A stretch of DNA of 64,000 nucleotides, from contig NC_092189.1 in assembly GCF_043641665.1 (NCBI RefSeq), positions 10,416,833-10,480,832 of the forward strand, in the 5' to 3' direction. The notes under the pieces are model-generated. The model was not told where the DNA came from and did not search any database. It was given only the letters and a program-made list of their open reading frames with translations. A program made the translations under genes and the position numbers. This document shows positions 48,595 through 63,165 of this stretch, piece by piece. This DNA is from Enoplosus armatus. Taxonomy: Eukaryota > Chordata > Actinopteri > Centrarchiformes > Enoplosidae. Positions within the stretch are counted from its first letter, which is position 1; each line of letters starts with the position of its first letter.

Positions 48595-51500
48595 TTGTTG
48601 AAGAGATTGGTGACACAGCTGCTGACAAGTCAGTTCTGCCACTAAGGAGTTAATGGATGAGGACTATCAGCATCAGAGATGGCTCTCCATTAAGACTGAA
48701 GAGGTTTATTCAGAACAAATCAAACCACTGTCTGACCTCTATCATTGAGGAGTCAAGGGTCAAAGGTGAAGAGTTAAGGCTCCTCGGTGGGGGCAGATGG
48801 ATCCAAAGTCACTCTGGGGTCGTCACTGTAATAATGCTCTGCTGCTTGGCTCACTTTCGAGGCTACATATAGGCTTTATCTGCAGTTAGAGACATTTTTA
48901 AAAAGGTCTTCAAGAGAAGGACTTTAAAAGATCCATTAGGGTCGTCACAGTTGACTTTGATTCATTGGTACTGCTGGCCATGTCTATCCATCATCACCCC
49001 AAATTAAAGTAAAGGACAAGGTAAATGCCTACAGTTATAAATTCCAGTCCCTGAATTATTGAACCAACTCCTACACAGCAGTTTTATCTTTGACCAGGAA
49101 ATGTCAAAATCTGAAATATATATTTATTTTTTGCTATATTTTGTTGCTTCTTTTGTCTTTTTTGCGTTTTTCTGAGTTCGGACTGCTTATATCTGATTAA
49201 CTGAATACATCTATTTTTACAGAAAGGATATGGCATTTCGATACTGAGAAACACCACAAGGCAAGATTGAAACCAAGACGTGATGCAATGCTATTCTTAT
49301 AGGAGCAGCACATCATCAGAGGTAAGCACAGCAAATATCCGGCATGGGTATTGCTGCAACATTTTGTTTTGTTTCTGTAGTTGCTTCCTGGTTTCAGAGA
49401 TCACAGTTACAGGGAGGTAAAAACACTGAGGCATCCTCTATCTTGCTCTGGGATGTGATGAGTATAGGAATACGATGACAAAGATAGGAGAGAAAGGTGG
49501 GCGGTGGAGGGGGGAGAGAGGGTGATATTCCCCCCCAGGGTAGTGCGCAGACAGTCTTGGCTCCATGAATGTTGAATCCTCCTGCAAGACTCACTAAACT
49601 CACTAAACTCCTCTTTTCCTTTGCACTCCATCATATGACTCCCCGGCTCCCTCCTCACCCCCTAATTTACATACTCTAACACTTCCTTTCTAATTTAGGA
49701 TCCACATGTTCGCTCCTTCAACACATTACAGTTTCAACACCTCATCTATTTTGGGGCTGCGCTCTAAAAGAGCAGATACTCACGTATTTTTGGTCCTGAC
49801 ACTGTTTTGTGTGCCTTAGAGTATTGCCGCTCTGGCCTAAATTTTCCAGTGTTCTTTGAAAGCTGAAATGATGCTACTAGAGAAATAATGAGAGTATTCT
49901 CATGATGGCGGGGGGCTTAAAAGAAAGTAAACACCTCTTTGTCATCCAGCTTCTCACTCCCCTTTCTCTTCCACATGTCCCCTCCAATCCTCCCCTCCTC
50001 CTTCATCTCCCTCTCCACGCCCTACTTTCCAATGAGCCCAGTCAGGACGCCTGTACAGATGGCCCTGCAGCAGTCTGCTCTCCCAGTGGGAGCTGTTGGC
50101 ATGGGAGGCTCTTCTTGGCCCTCTGCCCCTACCATCCTCCCCAGTCTCAACAGGAGCCCAAAAGTGTATTGGCGTCCAGACTGAATGCCGAGGTGCAGGG
50201 GCCGAGCCAATCTGGCTGCTGAGCTGCGCGGTGACTGCCTGGCACTGCCGACAACAGAGAGAGCGCAAAATACCACACATATGTCACCGCACACGCGTTG
50301 CAACAAAACCAAACCAGCGCACTACTGTTGGTTAATGGTGTGTGTGTACGTGTTTGGGGAGGAGTGGAGCTGAAAACAAACGAGTTCATTGTGTCTTGAC
50401 ACATGCATGCACACTTGCACCCACACAGCAGCCAAACACAGGATTGAGTTACAGTCAAGGCATTCCAGCTCCCCACCCATTCCCCAGCCTCTCTCTGCAG
50501 TGCGAGCCTGACAGAGGTTGGGAATCACACTCGGAGCTCAATGGGGACAAACTTCCCAAATCCCTTTTATTGGAATTCCCCTGTAGTGTTAGAGCGGGGC
50601 CACACTTACATCCTGGCACCTGTTCCACACCCCTCAGCTCCATCAATCCTAATGTAAAGCTCACTGGGAATTCTCCTCCACAAACACACCCAGTGCACGT
50701 GTAGCCATCCTCATTCCTGGACACAGTTGTGTGCTTGCTAAAGGGCTGAGAGAGTCAAAGTGAAAGTCCAAGCCCAAGTGAAGTCATTCCTTCAGCGTGA
50801 ACACAACCATCTGTCCTACTGTTTTCCAAGAGGAGCTGCTGCAGTTCAATGTTTTCTCATATGTCAAATGAGACTGAAAGTGAGAAAAAGCAAGATGCAA
50901 AGACTATGTTACACAAGAGAAACTCCACACTTTTATTCCCTAAAGTCAAACTATTACCTGGCTAACATTTACATTTAGATGGAATCAATCATTACACAAA
51001 GCCATCAGCCTGAGAGAAAGTCTGTGCTTTTGAGACCAACGCTGAAGGTTGAGCACCATTATCTGACTGACTTCTCTTTCAGGCCGCTTCACATGTGTGA
51101 AAAATACACTCCTGAATCTATTTCCCTGTGCAGAGTGGATGGAAATGGTGTACTAAAATGAATGGAGGGTCTGTGACATGTGATGGGTCTGGGCAATCTA
51201 TCATGTTACTTAGAGATAATTGGAGCTGAGCACAGATTGACTCTTAGTGGGCATGTAGCACGTATCTGAGCCTTGAGCGCCCTAAATCTGTCATTCACAA
51301 TGCTCATAATGCTTTAAAAAACAGTCATGTATTATTCATAATATTCCAATTTACAACCACCCTTGATGCAATGCTCCTTTGAGGGGAATCGGACAAGAGT
51401 GATTTTGTCTCTAAACAGGCATGATTTTTGCCTCAAGTGCCACTTACGAGGAATTACCAGCTCACAGAGTGAACGGAAAAATATGGGAAGGAAAAGCAGA

Positions 51501-52459
51501 GTGGAGTGATTAAGAGCATCCAGACAGAGAGGCTGAATGAAACAATGCCTATGTGCTGCTACCTCAATAGTCCTTTAAGCGCTTTTTAAAATTAGACTGT
51601 TCATTCAAACACCCACTCAGCATTGTATTACTCTCAATCAAACCTGCACAATAACCGCAGCAAACTAATGAGCGAGACGGTAACAGATGCAAATCTAATA
51701 ACCAGACGTTACTAATTTCATCACGGCTGCCTCCTTTCCTGTTAAAGTACATCTATCTGCTCATTACAACCAGCATGGGCAGAGGCCATGCGGTGTGTCA
51801 CTGCTGATGTATGATGTCAAAGCATACTAATTAGTGTTGAGGGACTGCGTGGTCTGGTCTGCCTCATGCCTCATGTATTTTGATATGATTAGAGATAGAA
51901 AGAGTTCAGAATACATGCTTCATTCATCTGCAACTAGTTGTTTCATGCTGACATTTGGACATTGAACAGTGATTTCAAGTCTCTATCTATAATTTTTGTA
52001 TTCATAATGCTTTGTGAAAAAACACTCTTATTGGCATACAGATTATTGAGCTAAGCTAGTACATGGTACATCCCCATACTACAAAATAGATTCATGATGC
52101 ATTCACACTTTGCATGTACTTTTTTGTGATGAGTGGTTCTATCAGTAAAAGCAGCAGTGAGCCACCACATCAGTCTGGTGTTAACCGATGATCAGGGGAC
52201 TTCCATGTGGGCATGATGGTGCTAACAATATCAAGAAAGGGATTTTACCAACATATTTTGTACATTGAATGCTAAAATGAACACCCTATTTTTTAAGTGG
52301 AACCATGTCATTAAAATAGCTAACGATGGTTCAGGCCTACTGCATCCATGGGTTCGGTTTCTTAAGTCAGTTGTGTTTCCTACCCCATCTCAACCCTCCA
52401 CGTATACACTTGGAAACAATTCAAACCTTTGTTACATTCACAAAAATATCAATTGCAAA

Positions 52460-52890
52460 TAGGGCTAGGTATTTGAACATTTTCAATACTAGTGCTGATA
52501 GTTTGCTGAGTTTCAGTACCAAACAAAACGATGTGGTATCGGTACTAGGAGTTATGTTTACATTCAGTGTGTCTCACCCAAACACATTGTGTGCATCCTT
52601 GAGGTCTAACAAACGTGGTGAATGTGTTTCCATCCTCAAAAAGAATTGCAAAGCCGATTTTTTTTAAGTATTTTGAATCCAGCATTGTATATCCATTTTT
52701 ACTAGCTAGCGTTCTCCTTCTTCACTACCTTTGTTGACGCATTGCTATGCATCTCTGCGTGCTTCCACCACCAACTGTTGATTGGCAGAGTAGAGAGACG
52801 TGTGAGTCTGAGCAAGCTTTCGATACTCGTTGCTATGGACACGATTCAGTCGATACCAAAAAAATATTAAGGTTTAATACCAAGACCAAA
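52460..52890. repeat. Possible MITE-like interspersed repeat
   Basis: Starts AGGGCTAGGTATTTGAAC and ends with TTTAATACCAAGACC; the ends are degenerate inverted repeats (GGCTAGGTATT against GGTCTTGGTATTAAA). It has CGATACC/GGTATCGGTA words typical of a fish repeat built around GGTATCGATACC. Boundaries are uncertain. Confidence 0.45.
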
Positions 52891-54110
52891 TGCTGCACTA
52901 GCGAAGATCAGTAGGCTTTGTTTGGGAACTTTCTATTTGTAAACTGGTGACGCACCTGTCACCTCGTACCTCAGGTGTGCAGAAGCTTTCCAGCCTGATA
53001 CACCAGATACAATTCTGACAAGCCATACAGTTCACATGATAGGGAAAATTTTCATTACTTGGAGCCTAAATCTGATGGAGTAATCTATATGCTTACTCCA
53101 GTGGTTTGAACACACCAGGGATCTAATCATATTCCATTGCTTTTTTGACCCAGCCAATCCATAAAGACGGCCCGTCAATAGCTGCCTATACAGTCTGACA
53201 GCATGCAGGCCATGTGGAGGCAGCTAAGACCAGCTCTGGAGAGCAGAGAGCGTTTCCATGGAGTCAAGGCTCCTGTGGGGAGGTAATTAGATGCCTGTTG
53301 AGTCCCCACAGCGACACCCCCTCTTCTCTCTTTTATTCCATAAAAATCCTTGTTCCTCCCCTCTCTCTCTCTTTCTCTGTCTTTCGCTCCGGTGACAGAG
53401 CAGCCGGCCGTGACAGAGTGATTCCACATGTGAACCCTGTCTGCCTCGGCCAGTCAGCGAGATCACTCTCGTCATCCCAGTGTCAGTGGCAAAGCTGCCA
53501 AATAGCCAGAGGACATCCGAAGGCCTGTCAGGTACCCAGGCCGTCACGATGTTCTGTCCCTTTTTCAAATCGAGCTCCCGTCGGCCTGGGGATCTGTTTA
53601 GTGGTAACTTTGGCAATTTCCCTATTTAGCAGGAACATTGAGATTATGCATAAATAGAAATGTACAAAAAGAAGAGTTTCCTTCTCTGCGATTATCTATT
53701 TTTTACTATTTATAATGTTTCCTCTTATTGGTATGTAATGTCTCTAAGAGACCTTTTCTAAAGTAAAAAATGTCTTGGCTTCAGCAAAAAAAAGAACTAA
53801 AGAATTTTGTTCTCTTCTGACTGATCATTCATACATTAACACATACATACATCCACATAACACAGGAGGGTGGGGGGTCGGTTTCAAGCCTATCCCAGGA
53901 TGCACAAGTGAGTGATCATTCATTAAAAGTTTGTTTGCTTCATGTGCGTTTAACAATCACATAATAAACTGGAATTCCTCATGCTCGAGTAACAGAATTG
54001 CCAGTAGGATGTAGTAGTAGATTCCTGTTTTGACTGCTCCGCCACAAGGCAGTAGTGGAATTCTGTCATGTCTGTAGAGTAGAATAGTGTTTGATCTATG
54101 AATCCTCCAA

Positions 54111-54114
<4 letters not shown>

Positions 54115-54159
<45 letters not shown>
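54115..54159. repeat. (CA)n microsatellite
   Basis: CA run; about 110 bp downstream a C13 run (54270-54282) is followed by a (TC)n tract to 54301. Confidence 0.95.
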
Positions 54160-54160
<1 letters not shown>

Positions 54161-56099
54161 TCCCCCATACACACACACAGCCATAAACCTTGTGGTGGTG
54201 ATAAAGCTGTCATTGCTACCAGACTAACAGCTACTGTGTTTACCTCCCTGTCGACCTGCCCCAGACAGACCCCCCCCCCCCCACCCTCTCTCTCTCTCTC
54301 CACAAACACACACTCACAATGACTGGTCTCACTCTCTGGGAACTTGTCTCTCTCAATCTCACGTCAAACAAAACAATGCCCTCATTAACAGCACACCTGT
54401 TATTCTCTGCAGACTTGGCCTGAATTGGAGGGAGCATGTGCTGTGGTGTGTGTCTGCACCTGCAGACCTGTTCCCTGGCCACTTCTGACAGACCCCTACT
54501 TGGGTGACTCATGCCTATACAACCCGTATCTACTGTACTGTTAGAGCAAGCTGTCATTTCAATTCAAAGCCATTCTATCGCCAAGGGCAGCGAGGCTTCG
54601 TGTGCACAGCACAGACAAGCTCAACTGAATGGTTGAACCCAGAAGAAGAGGTGGAACAAAGAGCTGCACAGGGTCTTGATCACTGGAGGATAAAGTCACA
54701 GGGTGCTAATGATGGTACAGGATCAAAATAATTCAGTGATTATCTCATGCAAGACGGGAGAGAATCAAATAACTGATTTGCAGCATTTTGTCATTTCACA
54801 AAGGAAGCTCTCATCCAGCAAGCACTACGCAGAACAAAAAATGTTTGTTTTCCACCCCTCCGGGAATACAGAAGCACACACTGTCAGTGAAGGTGAGAGT
54901 GAGCAAATACTCATTTCCCAGGGTTGCATCCTAAACAGGGGGAGAGGGTAAATAAAGACGAAGCAGGGCATGTGCTGCTGCCTCTTGGAGCACGGTCACA
55001 AAATGTGATGCCCCACTCCAGTGCTTCACTCCTGGTGGGGGCCGGCTGAAAGGGTGGAGGAGAGCAGAGCTGAGGGTGTGGGAGAGAGCGCCGGGAGAAG
55101 AAGCAGCTTTACTGGTAATATCAACAACCCTGGCTAGAATTTCTCCCCACCTAACTGGTTTCCGACAGAGCCGGTCTTACTTTCATGCACCTTTGCAGTA
55201 AGCTGCAAGAGACAGATAACAAATGCTTTTAGTTTGTATTGGTAAGCTGTACAAGCTGCTACACCACCCTTGGGTGAAAAGGCTGCTTACCACCTCTTGG
55301 ATGCTTTAGCGGATGATGCAGATTTTTTTTCATTCCAAGGAAAATAGAGTAACATGTCAACAGTGCCACACCTGTTCATTCCGTCCTACCTCTCAGGAAA
55401 AATAACAAACACTCTACACTTAAATGTATGCAGAGACAGAATTGATCAAGAGAGCCAGTGAGTGAAAATCAGCAGTGAGTTTACATAGAGGCTTCACACC
55501 CACGTTAATACACGTTAATAATTACACTAAATTAGATAAGCTTTGCACCATGTTGCCAGTCAACCAAACCCACTCAGCAACAGTATAACATGTGGCATTT
55601 GTCCGAGTTATCAGTGGCTACTGTCTTTGATTTCAATGCTATCCATCGACTATTACAATGTCACCTGCTGACATATCTTACATTCTCGCCTATCAATGTG
55701 TCAGAGGCAGAAGACGCAGTGAATCCAGCTCCTAAAATAAGCCGGATCCCCTCACACGCCCATTTAAACAGACCTGGGCACCGCTGACTCACGCCACAGA
55801 CTGTGATGCTTTCATCGTAGTAAAGTGATGCAAGCGGCGCTACAGTATCTCGAACACGATAAGGAATTATGATGTCATCACTGTTGCTAGTAAAGTTCTG
55901 AGTGTGACGACACAGTGTTCTAGTCACAGTAAATAGAACGTACGCGTGGAAGGCTTATTATAAAGCATTCCAACACCTCTCACGCTCACAAACATACACA
56001 GACATACATATACACACACAGGCACGCGCACTGCCTGTGGGCGTGAGCGCAATCTCAATATGCTAATACGGTAGTAGTGGGGTAACCTTCCTTTCATAC

Positions 56100-56530
56100 A
56101 CTACTTACCAGCACTACACTTTGTTCCCCATCTTTGATCCGACTTGTATCCGATGTCAAATCAATAAAACGGCCGCTCCAGATATTCCCAAATTAATTAG
56201 CGTTTACAAAACAGCCTGTTCAACTGGCATCAGTGGGAGAAGTACAGCCGGACTCCAGAGGCACAGCCTGATTGATGTAAGTGGCGAAAATGTGTGTTGA
56301 AAGCAGCTTCTTAAACGTCCTGGCTCTGGACAGGTTTCCGCCGGTGAACTGCGGACACAGACGGAGAGCTGACGCCGTGAGAAAGTGGGTCCCTGAAGGT
56401 GTGGCGACCGTCCTGTCCTGCGCCACGGAGACACAGCGGGCCGCACAGCACATCTACACGTCCTCGGAGCAAGTGGTTCGACAGAGGAGAGGAGAGGAGA
56501 GGCAACTACTCACACACCGGTCAAGTAGGC
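56100..56530. promoter_or_regulatory. CpG-rich block; candidate first exon/promoter of rasgef1c
   Basis: Contrasts with the AT-rich surroundings by its many CpGs (especially 56335-56480). On the minus strand a good donor, GTGCTG/GTAAGTAG, ends a possible exon at about 56110, in the right direction to supply the rasgef1c leader. On the plus strand a donor-like GAT/GTAAGTGG lies near 56277, so a plus-strand transcript is also possible. No translated frame here is recognised. Confidence 0.3.
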
Positions 56531-57151
56531 AAAGTAATGTGACTTCCGCTTGCGATTTTCAAAATAAGACACCTAGTGACGAACAGGGGTTGCAATTTCC
56601 TGTATGGTTGGTAGAAGCATGCAAAGAGAGGGGCCCTGGTGCAAAAACTAGCTTTGGGTCCCTGTTGACACCACCACCAACAATAACAATTGTCTGTGCA
56701 TTGCGTCTTGTTAACTTCAAGTGAACAAATTCAACATGATTTATATAGGAATATGCATCATGTTAGCACAATATAAACTTAAATACTGAAAGTAGCGTAG
56801 TAAAGCTAGTTTTTGAATAATAATGCAGGGCCCATTTAAAATACCTTGTAATTTTTTTAAACTGTAATCTTGTAGTGCATATACCCAAACAAATTTGCCG
56901 TTAACTTCCTGCGCAAATCATAAACACAGTGAACCTGAGGCTTTTGAAATCGCTGTTTCAATCACACAAATTTCTATCATTTTTTGTAATTTCAGTCAGT
57001 GCTCAAATTGGTATTACGAGTATTATCAGCATAACGTATAATATCTTGTATCTTTTATTTTGAAGGGAAATTGATTTCCGGTAGCTTGTTGTACGTCTGG
57101 TTTGAGACTGCTGTGAACAAGCAGTGGTACATATAATCTCTCTCTCTGTTG

Positions 57152-57187
<36 letters not shown>

Positions 57188-58084
57188 CCAGTCTCAGCTC
57201 TCTGATGCCTCAGGTACTGTCTCTCATTTCACAGGAGTAGAGATTGTATCCTGTTCTCCTATTTCTGTGTGCTGTACATCTATTGCAATTAAATGTATTG
57301 GCACATATGTCAGTCACCAAGGTTGTGGAAAATGCAGGCAGTATGTTCACCAGTGGGCCTTTGAATCCAAGCAAGGCCATGTTCATTTCAAAGCCAATAT
57401 AAGAGGCAAAACAGGTATGTTAATTAATTATTCAAGATTGTTCTTTGGTCGGCTAATTAGTCATCCCATTATACACAAGCTTCAGACCAGAGAGGTTATC
57501 CAAACAGTTGCGAACAGATTACAAGACACAATGGACACTCTTTTCATTTGTAATTCCCAGGCAAACCCCTCTTCCATCCTGAGTGACACTCGCCAGCCAT
57601 GACCGCTGAACGAAAGGGCCATATCTGAATATGGAAATGAGACTCTGACATTCAGAGCCAGGCTGTATTTCCATTAAAAGAGTAGTTAATTATTAACATT
57701 GACCTAATTTAAAAACAACAATGAGGGAATGTCCAAAACCTCCCTACTGAGTGTAGATGAGAAGCTGGAATGATGGGTAAAGGGAGAGGGGTGTTGCTTG
57801 GTGTTGCCCTGTCTGCTACTGTCATCATGTTTTTTGCAAGGTCGTGATGTAAGTTATTGGAAGGGGAGTAATTAATTTGAAGGGATGTGTTGTAGGGAAA
57901 GAGTGGGAGAGACAGACTGAGAGAGAAATAATTAAGCGGATGAGATGCACTGTGGTAAAGGTCCTTGTTGGGCCATGAGGGGCTGTGTGTGAGCTGCTGT
58001 CCCTGGAGCTCTGACGGCGGCTGCTGGGTCTTTTGGATGAGGGAAAGGATGGGTCTGACTTTGCAGCAGAGGACAGAGATTAAA

Positions 58085-58146
<62 letters not shown>

Positions 58147-61100
58147 GACGCTGGAGCAGGTGCAGAGGGTCCTGTTACAGTGAGGGGTGAGAATTAACAA
58201 ACATGTGTGCACGCTATTTCACTCTTGTACTCATCCTCAAACAAGCACAAAATTATAATTCTGGTTTATTACAACTTAGGTTTAATTTTTGTAGCTGTGG
58301 CCATCATTTCTATTGGTTATGATAATTGTATTTACCAAAGTAATAGTTGAGATTGAAAATAAGGTGTCATCACTAAAAAGAAATCAGATGGGGCAAAAAA
58401 AAACAGCCCAGTATCTTTTGTGTGTGTTGGACGATTCTGCACGTCATGGTTTAAGTCCAATGCCAATATTCTCAATATTCAATGCACAGATTTTGTGGAA
58501 GGGGAGAATTTGGCATTGAATGTGATCCAAGGTTTTGCAGAATTCTTGTCCGGTGACAGGGTTGAAAGAAACATGAGTGGTCAGATGATCAGACAGTATA
58601 CCTAAATTATCTACCACTTTATCTGGAGGTAAAACCAAACGTTAGCTGAAATTACGTGGTAATTGGTTATAATATCTCACAAACGTAGGGGTTTGTTTAA
58701 AACCTGTATGAACATCCAACTACTTGTGTTTCTTGCCCTGTTGGACGTTTCATAGATCCCAGATCTCAGGAACAATGTAATCATAATTGATAGAAATAAT
58801 TGCTAAACTGACAAAAATAAGATCCCAAATCTAATAAACCTTTAACTGCCAAATATCTTCATATCTCCAACCCTTCACCAAAAACCAAAAGATTTAATGC
58901 CCAAGCTTGTGGCGACTACATGTTTTTCCTCAGATGGAAGGGTGATTCCCTGCAGTGTGACTGTGTGAACAGATTTAAATAATAGTAGTACAGTATATTA
59001 TACTACACAGTAGTATAAGTACACATACAAACACAATAATGACTCAGTCAACATATGAGGGAGCGCATGGAGAACTTGCTGCTGAGGTTAGTTTTTGTAT
59101 ATGATAAGGTTTGTCAGTGTTTCAGACATTCAGTCGCTTACTCTGCCTCGCTAATCTTCACCAGTCTCTTAGGTTAGTTTGTCTTGTATGCATGTTTGTG
59201 TGTAGTCACTTGAACAGAAGCCTCAACTAATGATTACACAACAGAGCGTTGTGGTTGCCCCTGCACATGTGAGAAGGGCTCTTGTTATAGTTTCCAAACA
59301 GCTTTTCTAGAATAGCAGAGGAAGCAGACACAGGCACATTCAGAGGTTTCACATCATCTCTGCTCCCCACTCTCCCCTTGCAGGCTCACATTATACAGTG
59401 AAGGTGTTGCAACAGTATCAGTGACAAATGCTGATTGCAGCTTTCACATTCAAAGTTTGTTTGCCCCCTCCCAACTTTTTTTCAAAATCATTTGCATGCA
59501 GTATATAACACCCTCATTGCACCTTTACCAAAAGCTGTTGCTTGGTCCCGACATGAGGGAACGACAGAGAAGTCCTGTTAATAAACTTGACAGTTACAGA
59601 TCAAATCAAGCCCAAACAGCCAGCATAGGTGAGAATGCTGTGTTCACAAATATAGTCTTCACAGAAACACGATCCAACCATATTAGCACAATGATAATGC
59701 CATTTTAGAAACGTGGCTGTGCAAAGTCCTCTCAGCAAGGCTTAGGCCAGTTATATATATATAGTATATAGCAACAAAAGGTAGCTGGTAGTAGTGGGGG
59801 TGATCTTGCAGAAATTTAAGTTGTTACATGCAGGTGTCCCCTCAATGTGTACTGACTGACTCCAAGCCTTAAAATCTTTAGACCTATTCCCTCCTTTTCC
59901 TCTGCTGTGTCTCTGACTTCCAGCAGCTCTTTAGTTTTTCTCTCTGTTCGCTCTCTAACAGCTCTGTTTCCTTGGCTCTCCTGCAGGGCCCAACATGCCT
60001 TGCCAGGAGCATACTCATTATTTATGCCACTGAAAATGTTTGGTGCAACAACATGAAATTGCTTTTGCATCTCTTACAAATATAAATCACATCTAAATGG
60101 GGCTATAAGTTCTACTAAACAAATTAGGTTTTCAGTCTAATGCCACAAACACACTTTGCTGTGTCGTTAGACCCTATTAATCCTGGTTGTAACACTCAAG
60201 GATGTGGGCCTATGATGTAACAGGAGGATGTTCTTGTAAGATTGTTCAGCAAAACGTTCTTGTGCACAACAGGATGGACAGACATCTAGTTGCCAGAGGA
60301 TGAGTGGGTGGAAAGAGAGAAAAGAGAAGAAGCATTCAGGAGAGATAGCTACATTGAAAAGCATGAATAGGGAGCTCAAAGGCTTCACAGGACAGATTCC
60401 TGGAGGCTTTGCTCCTATAAGATTTGAGAGACCTTTGCTGTCTATTTTTTGTTGGTCCACTGCTACTTGTGAAGAGTGCAAGCTGGCCAAAGTGTTGTTA
60501 GTGCCAGATCCAAGTCTCGTCTGCCACCCTGGCCAATCACTCCTCATTTCCCCAGGCGCCTCGCTGTCTCCTCGGGCGAATGGCTCAGTCTGTATGCCAC
60601 CCGTCCCATGTCCCCCCTTTCAAAAGAGGGGGCACTCTTTTGTGGTGGTTGAGGAGGAAAAGGAGGATTGTCTGACACTCCTAGCCATAGCCCCCCCCCC
60701 TGGCTGGCAAATCTGGAAAGTAGTGAGGACTGAACAGACACAATAACAAGGCCTGAGAGACCCACAGCAAGAGCCAGAATACTGTGCTGTAGGCTAGGAA
60801 TAAGAGGTTCAGGGCATTATGATCTGGAGTTGATGACACAGGTATATAAGATCCTGCTATGAGTATTTACTGTTTTGAACTCAGAAAAGGGTAAGTGGGT
60901 GTTTATACTGATTCCCCACCACTGGAGTCAATTACTAAAGGTAGACAAATGCAGGCTTCCCAGTTCTAACTGACAACTATTTGAGTTACAACAGATTTGA
61001 TCGTAGCTAGCTAATTATCATTAGCTCCATGAGTTGGTTGAAAGGTTTGTCTGAGGCTTTGAGGTGTAACCATTTTTTTGGGAAATGTAACACTATCTTG

Positions 61101-62829
61101 GCTGGTGAATGGGCTGGGGTTGAAGTGTAAACTTCCCCAATAAGGAGCCACTAATGTTACAATGTCCATGTCGACTCCCTGCCAGTAAGCAGTTCTGAGA
61201 AATAAGCTACCGGTAACTTATATGTGTGAAAGCTCAAAGAGAGCTGTCCTATGTTTGTTGTACAGAAACAACATCAGAAAATTGTCAAAAAATGTTCCTT
61301 GCCTGTGGGGCATGCAATGGTATTTTTAGCCTTTCTCCCACCAGCCTGTGCAACAGGTTGATAAATGGTTGGTAATACAGAGGGCAATGTATTAGCTGTG
61401 CACAATAATTGCAGTGCAGTTAAAATGACCAAAGATGACTGTGGGTCTGTTGCTAACACTGAGGAATGCACAGATGTTGTGATGGCATGAAGCTAAAACA
61501 CTCAGGTGTGAGAGGAAAATGAGCCGATATGAACACAAAGAGGAGGAAGAAGAAAGTGATTGCAGTTGGTTTTTAAAATGACTCTGTGTTAGAAGAGGTC
61601 TTGGTGATTCAGTGCTACATCTTTAACCTTCCACAGAGTGTGTGTCTGAGGGGGTGTATGAGAAAGCTTTATCATCTTGAGTTTTCTTTCCTCACCTGCA
61701 CATGCTGCCACCTGTCATTAACAACCAGAGGAGACTGTGATGACAAGCATCTATTCACTCATCCTCCCACACAGCACTTACCCCTGCTATTCCATCAAAG
61801 AGGAAGATGTAATTAATGGCCTTATTGTCATGTGTTTGCCTGGACGTTGATCGCATGCTGAGTTTTCAAGCAGGGATCATAATCCTTCTCATGTTTGCTG
61901 CGGGACTCCCAGGGTGAAGGGGTCTGTCTGTGTTCAGCCTGCCCAGGACAGAGCTCCTTCAATGGGCTGCGGGCCTCTGCCACTCTCCATGTGGTTCTGG
62001 GATCAGCAGGGTACAGGGGATTACATGGCCACATAGAGGGAAATGTGCTCTCCGCTCAAGGACATAGGGTGTCAGATTTGTTCGCCTAGACACTTGGAAT
62101 AGCTTAGAGTGATAATAAATAAAGTTCTATCAAAATACTCACACATTAAACTCATTCAAGTTGAGGAATCTTCAGGATCACAATGTTCCTCAGCTGTTTT
62201 CAGACCAGAGAAGGATTATTTGATGTTTCAGTTGATGTCTGTGCTCCTCATCAAAGACACAGACGTACAAACAGCACTGATCCAAATCCGTGTCAGCTGC
62301 AATATTTAGCAGGACTAAAGGGAGAAGATGTGTACTCTCGCTTGTCAAACAGCCTCATGAATCTTTTCTGTTGTTTGCTTGTGCTTACAATGATTTCAGG
62401 GCACGAGAGTGTTTTATTTGAGCTGCTCTGACATGGTTGTGCCTGACAGTTTCTGACATGTGTCATGTCATATGTTGACACGGAGATGGAGGGAAAGAAT
62501 ACGCAACTGATTGGTTCATACAAGGTCACCGTGAAGCTCCAGGAATCCATGTTGACAGCTTTGGTCCTGACACCAAGGTTTCAGAGCACACACTGTACAT
62601 GCTGCATGTCTCAGTGGCTGTTGTGACAAAATATTACAAGTTCAGATTAAATACAACCATTCAGAGTTGCCTAATACAATCATTTGCCTATTTTATATAG
62701 ATTTATTTTCAGTACCTGCTTCACAGTTACAACAGAATGAATGACACATGAAATAAATAGCTCTTCACTCTGAAATAAAACATTTCTTTGCTGATAATCT
62801 CAAAATTAAACAAGACTAAAAGTCTACAG
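56531..62829. other. Intergenic or intronic DNA, no supported gene
   Basis: Frames up to about 148 codons occur, but none has family resemblance, splice support or a conserved motif that I can see. CA runs lie at 57158-57183 and 58097-58143. Confidence 0.5.
58097..58143. repeat. (CA)n microsatellite
   Basis: CA run preceded by (CT)n. Confidence 0.95.
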
Positions 62830-63165
62830 CCATGCTAGCGGCTCTTTGAGGCTGTTCTCAGGCACAGTGATGGTTTGAACTAAATGCTAACGCTAGCATG
62901 GCAACATTCTCATAATAGTAATGCTAACATGCTAATGTTTAGCAGGTATAATGTCAACCATGCTCACCTTCTTAGTTTAGCATGTTAGCATCCTAACATT
63001 TGTTAATTAGCACTCAGCACAAAGTACAAGTGAAGCTGATGGGAAAGTCATTAGTTTCACAGGGTTTTGTCAAAAATGATGCAGCTGGAGGAAAAGTTAA
63101 GGGATTACAAAATTTCATAAGATTCATCCATTCAACCTACAATTCATGCAACAGTAGTTGATACT
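62830..63165. repeat. Teleost interspersed repeat rich in GCTAACATGCTAA words
   Basis: Blocks in order: ATGCTAACATGCTAATG, TTAGCATGTTAGCATCCTAA, AATTAGCACTCAGCACAAAG, GAAGCTGATGGGAAAGTCAT, GAGGAAAAGTTAAGGGAT, and a tail with AATTTCATAAGATTCATCCA. I recall this order from a very common percomorph repeat. The copy is diverged and non-coding. Confidence 0.65.

Larger units (their letters stand above)
44362..56100 (-). other. Probable 5' UTR intron / upstream region of rasgef1c
   Basis: An acceptor (CTTAG, exon start 44367) lies only six bases before the ATG, so the leader must be spliced from further right. No coding exon was recognised across this stretch. It contains LINE pieces (46978-47680), CA/GT runs, a MITE-like block (52460-52890) and short chance frames. 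Its extent as intron depends on where the first exon lies. Confidence 0.4.

Noticed and set aside
53214..53657. 147-codon plus-strand frame
   Set aside because: It begins at GTG and shows no recognisable domain; not supported as an exon.
56281..56724. 147-codon plus-strand frame in the CpG-rich block
   Set aside because: GC-rich sequence lacks stops in several frames on both strands; no family match. Kept only as a possible transcription start region.
57267..57602. 111-codon plus-strand frame with several Cys
   Set aside because: No consistent zinc-finger or signal-peptide pattern; single frame without neighbouring exons.
60300..60746. 148-codon plus-strand frame
   Set aside because: ATG-initiated, but composition looks random, no motif is seen, and it overlaps an equally long minus frame.
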